NCBI GenBank assembly: GCA_963793005.1
Contig: CAWBYP010000002.1
Location: forward strand, 2,108,001 to 2,172,000
Reading direction: 5' to 3'
DNA: 64,000 bases
From: RPQJ01 sp963793005
GTDB taxonomy: Bacteria; Pseudomonadota; Gammaproteobacteria; Steroidobacterales; Steroidobacteraceae
Below are positions 18,417 through 27,903 of this stretch, piece by piece (within the stretch, counting starts at the first letter, position 1; each line of letters begins with the position of its first letter). A model generated the notes under the pieces. The model saw only the letters and a list, made by a program, of their open reading frames with translations, was not told where the DNA came from and searched no databases. Position numbers and translations under genes: made by a program.

Positions 18417-19639
18417 GCACCTCATCCATCTTCCGCGCGATTTCGGTGGCTGCGCTTGCGGTCCCCCTGCTGCTTGCCGGCTGCGTCGTGCAGGACACGC
18501 GGCCGATGTCGCGAGTCGTCGCGGTCAAGGCGACCGCTGAGATACCGCAGGACGAACTGCTCGACGTAGCTGTCCGGTTGTTCGACCCTAACGTGCCGCA
18601 GGATCCGAAGAAGCAGGACGAAGAGGGCATCTTCCCCGACGTGCGCAATGCCGAGTCCCGCTACATACCCGTGGTGCTCCGCGACACGCTCGAGGGCACG
18701 GGCCAGTGGGGACAGGTCCGGGTACTTCCGCGCGACGGCACCGGCATGGACGTGAACGTCGACGGCAGGATCCTGGTGTCCGACGGTCGCGAGCTGGAGC
18801 TCGATGTCACCGTCAGCGATTCATCGGGTCGTGTGTGGTACTCGAAGGTCTACCAGGGCATGGCCGACACGCGCGCCTACAAGGACGTGGCGTCGAAACC
18901 CGCCGACCCGTTCGAGAACGTCTACAACACGATCGCCAACGACATGCTCGCCGCGCGCGGCAAGTTGAAGCGTGAGCAGCTGGTGCAGTTGCACCAGATC
19001 ACCAACCTGCGCTTCGACGCGGAGCTTGCACCCTATGCTTTCGGCCAGTACCTGCAGCAGGATCGCAAGGGCAACTGGACGATCGTGCGCCTGCCCGCCG
19101 CGGACGATCCGGTGCTGCAGCGCCTGCAGCGTGTCCGCGAGCGCGACTACGCGCTGGTGGACACGCTGAACGAGTACTACACGGGCTTCGCGGACAGCAT
19201 GTCGGTGCCGTACACCAACTGGCGCAAGTACAGCTACGAGGAACTCGAGGCCCGTTCGCAGGCGCAACGCGAGGCGACCACGCGGCAGATCCTCGGCGCG
19301 GTCGCGGTGATCGGCGGCATCATCGCCGGATCGAACAGCAACAGCAGCGCTGCGGCGGCGGCGTCCACCGCGGCCGTCATCGGCGGCATGTACGCGTTCA
19401 AGTCCGGGCTCGACCAGCGTGCCGAGATAAAGATGCACAGCGAGTCGCTGAAACAGCTCGGCGACTCGTTCCAGTCCGAGGTCCAGCCGATGGTCGTGGA
19501 CGTCGAGGGCCGTACGCTGCAGCTCAAGGGATCGGCCGAGGAGCAGTATGCAGAATGGCGCATGCTGCTGAAGCAGCTCTACGAGAACGAGACCGGGCTG
19601 CCCGCGACGGTCCCGGCTCCCGCGACGTCAAGCCGCTGA
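18413..19639 (+). CDS. Lipoprotein of the kinase/ExbB/vWA cluster
   Basis: A 408-residue protein starting at GTG 18413, with lipobox LLLAGC. The N-terminal half resembles a periplasmic beta-sandwich-like domain (QVRVLPRDGTGMDVNVDGRI, ELELDVTVSDSSGRVWYSK). A helical middle part follows (VLQRLQRVRERDYALVDTLN), then a Gly/Ala hydrophobic stretch (GAVAVIGGIIAGSNSN and AAAASTAAVIGGMYAF) that could insert in or pack against a membrane. I know no name for the family. It is translationally coupled to the preceding lipoprotein and followed after 10 bases by the kinase gene. Confidence 0.7.
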   Translation: MSTSSIFRAISVAALAVPLLLAGCVVQDTRPMSRVVAVKATAEIPQDELLDVAVRLFDPNVPQDPKKQDEEGIFPDVRNAESRYIPVVLRDTLEGTGQWGQVRVLPRDGTGMDVNVDGRILVSDGRELELDVTVSDSSGRVWYSKVYQGMADTRAYKDVASKPADPFENVYNTIANDMLAARGKLKREQLVQLHQITNLRFDAELAPYAFGQYLQQDRKGNWTIVRLPAADDPVLQRLQRVRERDYALVDTLNEYYTGFADSMSVPYTNWRKYSYEELEARSQAQREATTRQILGAVAVIGGIIAGSNSNSSAAAAASTAAVIGGMYAFKSGLDQRAEIKMHSESLKQLGDSFQSEVQPMVVDVEGRTLQLKGSAEEQYAEWRMLLKQLYENETGLPATVPAPATSSR

Positions 19640-19649
19640 CCGGGCTCGC

Positions 19650-21839
19650 GTGCAGGGCAACAATCTGCAGAGCGGACAGGTTATCGCGGGGCGCTACGCA
19701 CTGCTGCGCAAGCTTGGCGAGGGTGGAACCGCAGGGACCTGGCTGGCGCGTGACCGCGAGACGGGCAACGAACTGGTCGTGAAGGTGCTGCGCGGGGAGC
19801 TGTCCTCCTCGCCTGCGGAGCGCGCGCGCTTCGTCGAGTCCGCCCGGCTGCAGCGCGACACAGCCCACCCGAACATACTTGCCTGCACAGGCGTGCACGA
19901 AGACGAGCCCGTGCTGGCGACGTTCGCATTCGAAGGTTCGTCAGACCTGGGCAGGCTGCGCGGTGCGCAGCCACGCGAGGTGGTGCGTGCGCTCATGCAG
20001 GTTGCGAACGCCATGGCCGCAGTGCACGTTCGAGGCTTCGTGCATCGCGACATCAAGGCCGGCAACGTGATACTCGCGGACGACGGGCGTGCGCTGCTGA
20101 CCGACTTCGGCCTCGCCTCCGCGATCGATGATGCGGCCACGCCGCCGGCGGGTTCGCCGTTCACCGCCAGTCCCGAGCAACTCTCCGGGGCGCCGGCCGC
20201 GATCACGGACGACGTCTATTCCTTCGGCGCACTCGCCTGTGAGTTGCTGACCGGTTATCCGCCGTTCTACCCCGACGCTGCTGCCGCACGGACAGCAGAT
20301 CTGCCGCCATCGCTGGCCGTGCGCGGCGTGCCGCTTTCGCCCGGCATCGTGCGGCTGGTGACAAAGTGCCTGGCACGCAGGGCCGCCGACCGGCCGCAGG
20401 ACATGGCCGAGGTGATGGGTGAATTGCACGCGGTGGCCGAGGCCGGCCTGGACGCCGGCGCCGATGTGGGACGTCCCGATGTGCTGCTTGCGCCGCCCGC
20501 GCTGCAGGTCCCCGCATCGGGCGCTGCGGCGATCGAGCCTTCGTGGAAGCGCAGTGCACCAGCGGGGCCGAGCGCGGCCGAGTTGCGCTCGCAGGGATTC
20601 AGGCGAGGCCTGCTGGCCGGTGCCTTCGTGTTGCTGCTCGCGCTTGCCGGCCTGGTCATTTTTGCTTTGCCCGGCTGGGTTGCGAAGGGCCGGGTCGAGC
20701 CGTCGGCCCGGGTGTCTCCACCACCGGCAACACCCGCGCCGGCGCCGGTTGCGCAGCCGGCTGACCTCGAGGCGGAGGCAAGGCGTGCGCTGGCGGAACA
20801 GGAAGCGGAACAGCAGGCGCAGCGGCAGCGCGTCGCAGCCGAACTGCGTGCTGCCCTCGCCGCGGGTTCCGCGGCCATCGATGCGGGCGACGCGGCCGAG
20901 GCGCTCAGGCAGTACGGCATTGCCGCGAAGATCGATCCGTCGAATGCGGCAGCGCGCCGGGGGCTCGAGCGCGCGCGGACGCTCGACGCCGTGCGCACGC
21001 TGCTCGCGGAGGCCGCCGAACTCGAGCGCAGCGGCCGGATTCCCGAGGCGGAGCAGGCCTGGCGCAAGGCGCTCGAGCTGGATCGCGACACGACTGCAGC
21101 GCGCGAGGCACTTGCCAGGGTCGAGGCGCAACGCTCGGCCGGTGCATTCTCGGCCGCAATCGCCGATGCGCTGGCGGCGTCGTCGCGCGGGGACTACGCA
21201 GTGGCCCGCGCAGCCTACGAGCGGGCCGGCCGAATACGGCCGGGCGCACCCGAAGTGAAGGACGGGCTCGAGCAGGTGCAGCGCGCACTCGATGACCGCA
21301 GGATCGCGCAGCACCTCGAGTCGGCGCGCAGGGACGAACGAGAGGAGCGCTGGAGTGCCGCTCTCGGTGAATACCGTGCGGCGCTCGCGATCGATGCGAA
21401 ACTGCTCGACGCGAAGCAGGGCGTGGAGCGGGTCGAGCCGCGCGTCATGCTCGACGCGGCGCTGGCTTCATACCTCGATCGTCCCGAGCGTGTATTTTCG
21501 GAGGCGGTTCGCGGCGCGGCGCGCGTGACGCTGGCGCAGGCAGAGGCAGTGCCCGATCCGGGACCCGTGCTTACGGGCCAGGTGAACCGGCTCCGGGCGC
21601 TGCTCGCCGCCGCGGAAACGCCAGTGCGCATGGTGATTGCGTCGGACACACTTACCGACGTGACGATCTATCGCGTCGGGAGGCTGGGCACGTTCGATCG
21701 CAAGGACATGGACCTGCTTCCCGGCCGCTACACGGTCGTCGGGACGCGGCCAGGCTTCCGCGACGTGCGGCGCGAGATCACGATAATGCCGGGCAGCAAG
21801 CCGGCAGAATTGACGGTCCGCTGCGAGGAAAAGATTTGA
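19650..21839 (+). CDS. Transmembrane Ser/Thr protein kinase with a periplasmic repeat region
   Basis: The N-terminal Hanks-type kinase domain (about 17-260) is complete: glycine loop GEGGTAG (23-29), lysine K45 in VVKV, catalytic HRDIKAGN (132-139) and DFG (152-154). A membrane helix (about 320-342) separates it from a C-terminal part rich in helices and TPR-like units (AAIDAGDAAEALRQYGIAAK, EQAWRKALELDRDTTAARE), ending in a small beta domain (LPGRYTVVGTRPGFRD) that resembles a PEGA repeat. The start is GTG 19650. The kinase would act in the cytoplasm and sense or anchor in the periplasm. Two FHA-like proteins encoded downstream are natural phospho-readers. Confidence 0.9.
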   Translation: MQGNNLQSGQVIAGRYALLRKLGEGGTAGTWLARDRETGNELVVKVLRGELSSSPAERARFVESARLQRDTAHPNILACTGVHEDEPVLATFAFEGSSDLGRLRGAQPREVVRALMQVANAMAAVHVRGFVHRDIKAGNVILADDGRALLTDFGLASAIDDAATPPAGSPFTASPEQLSGAPAAITDDVYSFGALACELLTGYPPFYPDAAAARTADLPPSLAVRGVPLSPGIVRLVTKCLARRAADRPQDMAEVMGELHAVAEAGLDAGADVGRPDVLLAPPALQVPASGAAAIEPSWKRSAPAGPSAAELRSQGFRRGLLAGAFVLLLALAGLVIFALPGWVAKGRVEPSARVSPPPATPAPAPVAQPADLEAEARRALAEQEAEQQAQRQRVAAELRAALAAGSAAIDAGDAAEALRQYGIAAKIDPSNAAARRGLERARTLDAVRTLLAEAAELERSGRIPEAEQAWRKALELDRDTTAAREALARVEAQRSAGAFSAAIADALAASSRGDYAVARAAYERAGRIRPGAPEVKDGLEQVQRALDDRRIAQHLESARRDEREERWSAALGEYRAALAIDAKLLDAKQGVERVEPRVMLDAALASYLDRPERVFSEAVRGAARVTLAQAEAVPDPGPVLTGQVNRLRALLAAAETPVRMVIASDTLTDVTIYRVGRLGTFDRKDMDLLPGRYTVVGTRPGFRDVRREITIMPGSKPAELTVRCEEKI

Positions 21840-24298
21840 ACGCCGAACTGGTCCTGCGCGAGCCGCTGGGCGAGCGATCGTTCGCGGCAACGGATTTTCC
21901 GATCTCAGTGGGCGGGGAGGGCAGCCGCGTGCTGGTTCCGGCACCGGTGCCGGGGCCACTTGCGTGGATCGCGCAGCACGATGGCCAGCTTTTCGTCCAG
22001 CCGTCGGGCGAGCAGGCCGTGGTCCTGCACAACGGCTCACGGATCGCTGGATCGACCTGGCTGCGCAGCGGGGACGTGCTCGACGTCGGAGGCGGGCGCC
22101 TCAAGTTGCGCGTGGACGGCGGACGGCGGGTGCTCGACATGCTGGCCGGTGGCGCGGACAACGTCACCGCGCCGCCGGTAGCCGCTGCGTCCGGCAGCGT
22201 GGCTGGAGAAGGTGCGAGCGAGGGCGAGCGCATCGATGCCGTCGTATTCCGGTCCCAGTCTTCGCCTTCGCCCGTGCGGCGCTGGTCGATGCGCCGTGTA
22301 TTCATCGCTTTCGCGGCCATTGCGCTCGTGCTCGCGGCCCTGCTGGTCTTCACTTCCACGCCTGTCGAGGTGGTGATCGACCCGGTGCCGCAGTCGGTGA
22401 GCTTCGAGGGCCGCTGGCCCGGCCTGCGCCTGGGTTCGAGCCACCTGCTGCGTCCCGGTGAATACACGCTCGTGGCCCGGCGCGAAGGCTATGCCGAACT
22501 GCGCGTTCCGGTAGCCGTGGGCAGCGATTCCGGCCAGGAGCTGCGCTACAAGCTCACCGCGCTGCCTGGCGTGCTCGAGGTCGTGCTGCCCGTGCCCGGG
22601 CAGGTCAGCATCGATGGGCGCACCGCGGGCAAGGCGCCCGGCGAGTTTGAGCTCAAGGCCGGCGATCATGAGTTGCTCATCGACACGGAGCGCTACCTCG
22701 ACTATGCGGAGCGCGTCCGAGTCGAGGGATTCGGCAAGCGGCAGAAGCTGGTCCCGAAGCTGGTGCCGGCCTGGGCGGTGGTCAATATTTCGACCGAGCC
22801 GGCCGGCGCCGAGGTACGCGTGGCTGGCGAGCCGCGTGGCAAGGCACCGCTCGAGCTCGAGCTGATGGCGGGATCGCATCGCGTGGAATTGCTGCATCCC
22901 GGCTTCAAGCCCTGGGTGAGCGACGTGCAGGTAAAGGCCAACGAGCCCTTGACCATCGGGCCGGTGAAGCTCGGCCTTCCGGACGGGCGACTCACGGTAC
23001 GCAGCCGACCTGCGGGCGCGAGTGTCACGATCGGCGGCGCGTATCGCGGCCGGACACCGCTCGAGGCGGAGGTGCGGCCCGACCTGGCGCAGTCGGTCTC
23101 GCTGACCCGCGACGGCTACGAGCCGGCGAGCAGGCAGGCGACTGTCGGCGCCGGAAAGAGCTCAGTGCTCGAGTTCACGCTGGTGCCGATCCTGGGCGAC
23201 GTGATCGTGCAGGCGAACCCGAAGGACGCCGAACTGCTGGTTGACGGGGAATCGAAGGGCCTGGCGAACCAGACGCTGCGCCTGCTTGCAACCAGTCACT
23301 CCGTCGAAATAAGACGACCGGGATACGCGACATTCCGCACCACCGTGACGCCGCGTCCGGGCTTGCCGCAGAGTATCGAGGTGACACTGCTCGAGGGCGT
23401 CGCACCGAGGAAGGCGGCGACCGAGTCCGAAGGCGCGACCGCCGCGACGCCTGCAGCCGCTGAACTTGTTGCGCTGGCGCCAACGCTGCGCGCGAAGGCG
23501 GGACAGGAGCTCAAGCTCGCGCCCGCCGGTGAATTCACCATGGGTAGCCCGCGCAGGGAAGCCGGCCGCCGCTCAAACGAGTCGCAGCGACAGGTAAGGC
23601 TGGAGCGCCGCTTCTACGTCGCAACACGCGAAGTGACCAACGCCGAGTACCGCCAGTTCCGACCGGAGCATCGCTCCGGTTTCATCATGCAGACCACGCT
23701 CGAACTCGACCGCGCGCCGGTCGTCAACGTCAGCTGGCAGGAGGCCGCGGCCTACTGCAACTGGCTCAGCGCGGCCGACGGGCTCACGCCTGCCTACGAG
23801 ATGAAGGGTGGGTCGTTCGCGGCCGTGACGCCTGCGACAAACGGCTACCGTCTGCCGACCGAGGCCGAATGGGAGTGGGTCGCGCGCCGCGCCGGGACGG
23901 GGCTGCGAAAATATCCATGGGGCGATGCGCTGCCGGTGCCGCGCGGCGCCGGCAATTATGCGGACCGCTCGGCGCAGGCGCTGTTGCCGACCGTGATCCC
24001 CGACTACGACGACGGATACGCGGCCACCGCGCCGGTCGGCAGCTTCGCGGCGAATTCCTCCGGCTATTTCGATCTTGGCGGTAATGTCGCCGAGTGGACG
24101 CACGACCTCTACACTGTGCAGCCGCGCTCGGATGCGACCGCGGTCGACCCTGCCGCTACCGGCGACGGATCGTTGCACGTGATTCGCGGCTCGAGCTGGA
24201 AGAGCGCGGCCGTGACGGAACTCAGGCTCGCCTATCGGGACTACGGGGACGGCAGACGCAATGACCTTGGTTTCCGCATCGCGCGTTACGCGCAGTAG
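21836..24298 (+). CDS. FHA-like / PEGA / formylglycine-enzyme-like (SUMF1) fusion membrane protein
   Basis: An 820-residue protein in four parts. The N-terminus (about 1-100) looks like an FHA domain (VVLHNGSRIAGSTWLRSGD). A membrane helix lies at about 155-172. Several PEGA-type beta repeats follow (GQVSIDGRTAGKAPGEFELK, AEVRVAGEPRGKAPLELEL, ASVTIGGAYRGRTPLEAEV). A C-terminal formylglycine-generating-enzyme/SUMF1-like domain is at about 560-820 (GEFTMGSPRREAGRRSNES, YRLPTEAEWEWVARRAG, GGNVAEWTHDL). SUMF1-like domains in bacteria are often binding rather than oxidising modules; catalysis is not claimed. The TTG start overlaps the kinase stop as TTGA, implying coupled translation. Confidence 0.85.
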   Translation: MNAELVLREPLGERSFAATDFPISVGGEGSRVLVPAPVPGPLAWIAQHDGQLFVQPSGEQAVVLHNGSRIAGSTWLRSGDVLDVGGGRLKLRVDGGRRVLDMLAGGADNVTAPPVAAASGSVAGEGASEGERIDAVVFRSQSSPSPVRRWSMRRVFIAFAAIALVLAALLVFTSTPVEVVIDPVPQSVSFEGRWPGLRLGSSHLLRPGEYTLVARREGYAELRVPVAVGSDSGQELRYKLTALPGVLEVVLPVPGQVSIDGRTAGKAPGEFELKAGDHELLIDTERYLDYAERVRVEGFGKRQKLVPKLVPAWAVVNISTEPAGAEVRVAGEPRGKAPLELELMAGSHRVELLHPGFKPWVSDVQVKANEPLTIGPVKLGLPDGRLTVRSRPAGASVTIGGAYRGRTPLEAEVRPDLAQSVSLTRDGYEPASRQATVGAGKSSVLEFTLVPILGDVIVQANPKDAELLVDGESKGLANQTLRLLATSHSVEIRRPGYATFRTTVTPRPGLPQSIEVTLLEGVAPRKAATESEGATAATPAAAELVALAPTLRAKAGQELKLAPAGEFTMGSPRREAGRRSNESQRQVRLERRFYVATREVTNAEYRQFRPEHRSGFIMQTTLELDRAPVVNVSWQEAAAYCNWLSAADGLTPAYEMKGGSFAAVTPATNGYRLPTEAEWEWVARRAGTGLRKYPWGDALPVPRGAGNYADRSAQALLPTVIPDYDDGYAATAPVGSFAANSSGYFDLGGNVAEWTHDLYTVQPRSDATAVDPAATGDGSLHVIRGSSWKSAAVTELRLAYRDYGDGRRNDLGFRIARYAQ

Positions 24299-24614
24299 AC
24301 GTGTCCTGAGGCTGGCGGTGACGCTGGCCGCAGGCACTGTTGCCCTGCTCGGCGCGTTCGGCACGCCCGGCGCGCAGGAGTCGCCGGCACAGGCGCCACC
24401 GGCTGCTGCATCGGAGGCAACGCCGGCCACGGCACCTGCCGCAACAGACGCCGGTCCTGCCTCGACGGAGGACGCGCAGGCACCCGCGCAGTCGCAGCCG
24501 GCGGACGGGAAGTCGACGCCCGCCGGGGCAGCGACGAGCCCGCCGAAGGAACGGTTTGAACCCACCGAAAAGGTACGCGCCGACTTCGACGTGTCCTTTC
24601 CGGTAGACATCTGA
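24261..24614 (+). CDS. Small exported Pro/Ala-rich protein with SFPVDI tail
   Basis: A 117-residue protein with an N-terminal hydrophobic signal (LAVTLAAGTVALLGAFGTPG), a Pro/Ala/Thr-rich linker and a distinct C-terminal tail (PKERFEPTEKVRADFDVSF then PVDI). The tail looks like a short linear binding motif carried on a flexible tether. I have an impression of similar SFPVDI-ending tails in other gammaproteobacterial small proteins but cannot name the family. It overlaps the end of the SUMF1 fusion gene by 38 bases and precedes the channel gene by 19. Confidence 0.7.
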   Translation: MTLVSASRVTRSRRVLRLAVTLAAGTVALLGAFGTPGAQESPAQAPPAAASEATPATAPAATDAGPASTEDAQAPAQSQPADGKSTPAGAATSPPKERFEPTEKVRADFDVSFPVDI

Positions 24615-24633
24615 ACACGGAGAGCCCCGACGC

Positions 24634-25440
24634 ATGTCAAAGATCAACGCACGTGCCCCGAGCGAGCTGTTGTTCAGCGTGTTCTCGCTGATCGTCATCG
24701 TCATCGTCGTTCACGCGACCTACGTCACCGTGGTGAGGCCGAGGGCGAACGCGATACTCGCTGAGCAGCGCGCTGCGATGAAGACCGACCCGAACTACGT
24801 CTCGGAACGTTCCATCTATGTGCTGCTGAAGGACTGGGAACAGGAGTCCGAAGTGATACTCGGGCTCTGGGCGCTCGCAATCATTGCCTACAAGAGCTGG
24901 CATGCACGCCGTGAGCGGGCACTGCTCGCCCGCGACATGGTGCAGGTTCCGGACGGCATGAAGATCCTGCCGGAGGACACCCGGGAATACGCGCGCCCGC
25001 TCGAGGCATTGCCGCCGGCCGAAGCCGACTGCCTGTTGCCGCGCGCGCTGCTGGTGGCGCTATACCGCTTCGGCGCCACGCGCAACGTGCAGGATGTTTC
25101 CGACGCTGCGCGCGGCGTGTGCACGGCGGAGGCCGACCGCCTCGACTCGGAACTATCGATGCTGCGCTACATCGCCTGGGCCATCCCGGCGATCGGCTTC
25201 ATCGGCACGGTGCGCGGCATCGGCGACGCTCTCGGCGAGGCGCACAAGGCAGTGACCGGCGACGTGTCGGGCGTGACTGAAGGACTTGGCACCGCGTTCA
25301 ACTCGACGCTGGCGGCGCTGCTGATCAGCATCGTGCTGATGTTCCTGCTGCACCAGCTGCAGCTCGCGCAGGAACGCTTCGTGCTCGACAGCGAGACCTA
25401 CCTGGACCGTAACCTGATCCGCCACATGCAATTGCGTTGA
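24634..25440 (+). CDS. MotA/TolQ/ExbB-type proton channel protein
   Basis: A 268-residue membrane protein with helices at about 12-34, 73-88, 177-200 and 218-242. The C-terminal pair carries the family signatures: AIGFIGTVRGIGDALG in the third helix and GLGTAFNSTLAALLISIVL in the fourth. ExbB, TolQ and MotA form pentamers that carry protons around a dimeric Asp-bearing partner (ExbD, TolR, MotB). No such classical partner is encoded nearby; instead two downstream vWA proteins have a conserved Asp at their membrane anchor. A long cytoplasmic segment (about 90-175) is a likely contact site for the FHA or kinase proteins. Confidence 0.88.
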   Translation: MSKINARAPSELLFSVFSLIVIVIVVHATYVTVVRPRANAILAEQRAAMKTDPNYVSERSIYVLLKDWEQESEVILGLWALAIIAYKSWHARRERALLARDMVQVPDGMKILPEDTREYARPLEALPPAEADCLLPRALLVALYRFGATRNVQDVSDAARGVCTAEADRLDSELSMLRYIAWAIPAIGFIGTVRGIGDALGEAHKAVTGDVSGVTEGLGTAFNSTLAALLISIVLMFLLHQLQLAQERFVLDSETYLDRNLIRHMQLR

Positions 25441-25444
25441 GCAG

Positions 25445-26825
25445 ATGACCCTCGCCCTGGAGATCAACGACGCCGGCCTGGTGCTGGCGCGCGACGGTGC
25501 CATCCTCGCCGAGGAGCCGGGTGTGGCGATGCTGGACGGCGCGTCACCCGAGACGGGCGAGGCCGCTGTGCTCCGCGCGCGCCTGAAGCCGCTGTACGCA
25601 GAGTCCAGGTACTGGCAGGAGCTCGGAACCGAGGCGCTCGCACGACCGGTGCCCGCCGCGTCCAGTCGCGCCGAGGTAGCCTATCGCGCAGCTCGAGCGG
25701 CTGGTCGCGCCGCACCTCGCCGACGGCCGCGAGGCCATCATTGCAGTCCCGCCATGGTATACGCGCGAGCAGCTCGGACTGTTGCTGGGCGTGGCAGAGG
25801 AATCCGGTCTCGAGCCGGTCGGACTGGTGGATGCCGGACTCGCGGCGTCGTCCCTCGAGCCTGCGCCCGAGACGATGCTGCACCTCGAGCTCGGACTGCA
25901 CAGGGCCGTGGTCACGGTGCTGGACTGCGCGGCCGGCCTGCGCCGCACGCGATTCGAGGTGCTGCCGCAGCACGGCTGGCTCGCGCTGCAGCAGGCGTGG
26001 CTGGACGCGATCGCCGCAGCGTTCGTGCTGAAGACGCGCTTCGATCCGCTGCACCAGGCGGCGACCGAGCAGCTGCTCTGCGACGGGCTGCCGGCCTGGC
26101 TGGCCACCGCCGTGTCGGGCGGTGCGGCGTCGATCGAGCTGGAGTCCGGGTCCGCGACCTATTCGGTGGCCATGTCGGGCGAGGATTTCGAGGCCGCGGC
26201 GTCACGCAGTTACGACGAGTACGCGCGGGTTCTGCAGCGCGCGCGGCCGACCGCTGGCCCGCTGAACCTGCGCTTGTCGAGTCGCTTTGCTGCATTCCCG
26301 GGACTCGAAGGCCGGCTCGCTGGAATCCGCGACTGCGACATCGCGCGCCTGCCGCGAGGTGCTGCGGCGCTCGGCGCCCTGGCGTGGGAAAGTCACATAC
26401 GCCGGGACAGGGGAGCGCTCACGCTGGTGCAGCACCTGCCGGTCGCGCTGCGCGGCGGCGCGGCGACGGGCGGGACCGCGCCACCCTCGTCAGTGCCCAT
26501 GGATGCGCGACCGACGCACCTGGTTCTCGGGAGCCGCGCCTGGCGGCTCGATTCCCGGCCCCTGACACTCGGCGCAAGCGTCCCCGGGGACCGGCGGGCC
26601 GTCGCGCTCGAGCCGGGGCCTGGAATCTCCCGCTCGCACTGCTCGATCTCACTGGTCAATCAATCCGCCTGGCTCGAGGATCACAGCACCTACGGGACAT
26701 TCCTGAACGGTGAACGCATCGGCGGACGCGTGGAACTGCGGGCAGGCGACCGCCTGCGGGTCGGCAGTCCCGGCGTCGAGTGCGAACTCGTGCGCGTGAT
26801 GGTCGACGACGATGGCGCGCCGTAA
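25445..26825 (+). CDS. Actin-like (Hsp70-fold) protein with C-terminal FHA domain (frameshift near 25688)
   Basis: The first part begins ALEINDAGLVLARDG, then IIAVPPWYTREQLGLLLGVA and LHLELGLHRAVVTVLD, spacing that recalls the phosphate loops of the actin/Hsp70/PilM fold. The C-terminal about 90 residues are an FHA phosphothreonine-binding domain (GISRSHCSISLVNQSAWLED, STYGTFLNGERI, GDRLRVGS). An extra base near 25688 breaks the frame: EVAYR is in the first frame and QLERLVAPHLADG in the second. No membrane helix is seen, so it is probably cytoplasmic. It is a likely adaptor reading phosphorylation by the cluster kinase. Its stop lies 14 bases into the next gene. Confidence 0.75.
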
Positions 26826-27903
26826 GACCGAGATCTTCAGCATGTCGTTCCTGGACGTGATCGCGTGCGGGTTCGGCGCGGTGGTGCTGTTCTACACGAT
26901 CCTGAGCGCGCAGGCCGGGGTACAGAGGCAGCACCGCAACGACGAGTTGCTGTCCGAGACAAGCCGGCTCGAGGAACTGGTTCTCGACGGTTACAAGAAC
27001 CTCGTCGTGTTGCGGAATGCGCTGGAAGGCACCGACAAGCCGGTGCCGGCCGAAGGCCTGGCCAACCGCATCATCGAGCAGGCCGAGGAGCTCAAGCAGC
27101 AACTGGCCGAAGCAGAAAAGGACACTCTGTCGAAACGCGAGGCGATCGAGCGCCTGAAGCAGGACCTCAAGTCGCTGGACGAGGGCAAGCGGCGGCTGGA
27201 GGCCGGCACGCCGAGCCCCGGCCAGCCGGGCACGCGCATCAAGGGATTCATCGGCAGCGGGGACCGCCAGTACCTGACCGGTCTCAAGGTCGGCGGGCAG
27301 CGCATCCTGATACTGGTGGACGTCTCGGCCAGCATGATGGACGAGTCCGTCGTGAACGTGATCCGGCTGCGTAACATGCCGGAGGTCCGTCGCATGGCGG
27401 CGCCGAAGTGGCGGCGCGCGGTGGCCACGGTGGACTGGATCACCTCTCAGCTGCCCGCAAAGTCGCAATTCCAGGCCTACGCGTTCAATACGCAGCCGCG
27501 CGCGCTGGCGCAGGGCAGCGCGGGCAAGTGGCTGGCCGCGAACGATGCCGCGGCGCTCAACGACGTGTTGACGGCGCTGCGCAAGACCGTGCCACAGGAC
27601 GGAACCAGCCTCGAGAACGCGCTCGCCGTGGCCGGCACGCTCTCGCCGCGCCCCGACAACATCCTGCTGATCACCGACGGACTGCCGACCCAGGGTACGA
27701 GCGCGCCGCTGGTGCGCAAGACCATCGACGGCGACGGCCGCCTGCAGTTGTTCCGACGCGCCATCGCCAAGCTGCCCCCCGGGATCCCGGTCAACGTGAT
27801 CCTGCTGCCGATGGAAGGCGACCCGATGGCGCCCGGCGCCTACTGGGCGCTGGCGCGCAGGACCAACGGTTCGTTCCTGAGCCCGGCGAGGGACTGGCCG
27901 TGA
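26812..27903 (+). CDS. Membrane-anchored von Willebrand factor A protein 1
   Basis: A 363-residue protein. Residues 9-32 form a membrane anchor with the motif FSMSFLDVIACGFGAVVLF, in which D15 is buried at the helix start. A coiled-coil stretch follows (about 85-130, rich in Glu/Lys/Leu), then a vWA domain (about 163-350) with the MIDAS motif DVSAS (170-174) and a downstream ITDGLPT. The N-terminal anchor plus coiled coil has the layout of ExbD/TolR/MotB stator partners but with a vWA head. It is adjacent to, and similar to, vWA protein 2. Confidence 0.85.
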   Translation: MARRKTEIFSMSFLDVIACGFGAVVLFYTILSAQAGVQRQHRNDELLSETSRLEELVLDGYKNLVVLRNALEGTDKPVPAEGLANRIIEQAEELKQQLAEAEKDTLSKREAIERLKQDLKSLDEGKRRLEAGTPSPGQPGTRIKGFIGSGDRQYLTGLKVGGQRILILVDVSASMMDESVVNVIRLRNMPEVRRMAAPKWRRAVATVDWITSQLPAKSQFQAYAFNTQPRALAQGSAGKWLAANDAAALNDVLTALRKTVPQDGTSLENALAVAGTLSPRPDNILLITDGLPTQGTSAPLVRKTIDGDGRLQLFRRAIAKLPPGIPVNVILLPMEGDPMAPGAYWALARRTNGSFLSPARDWP

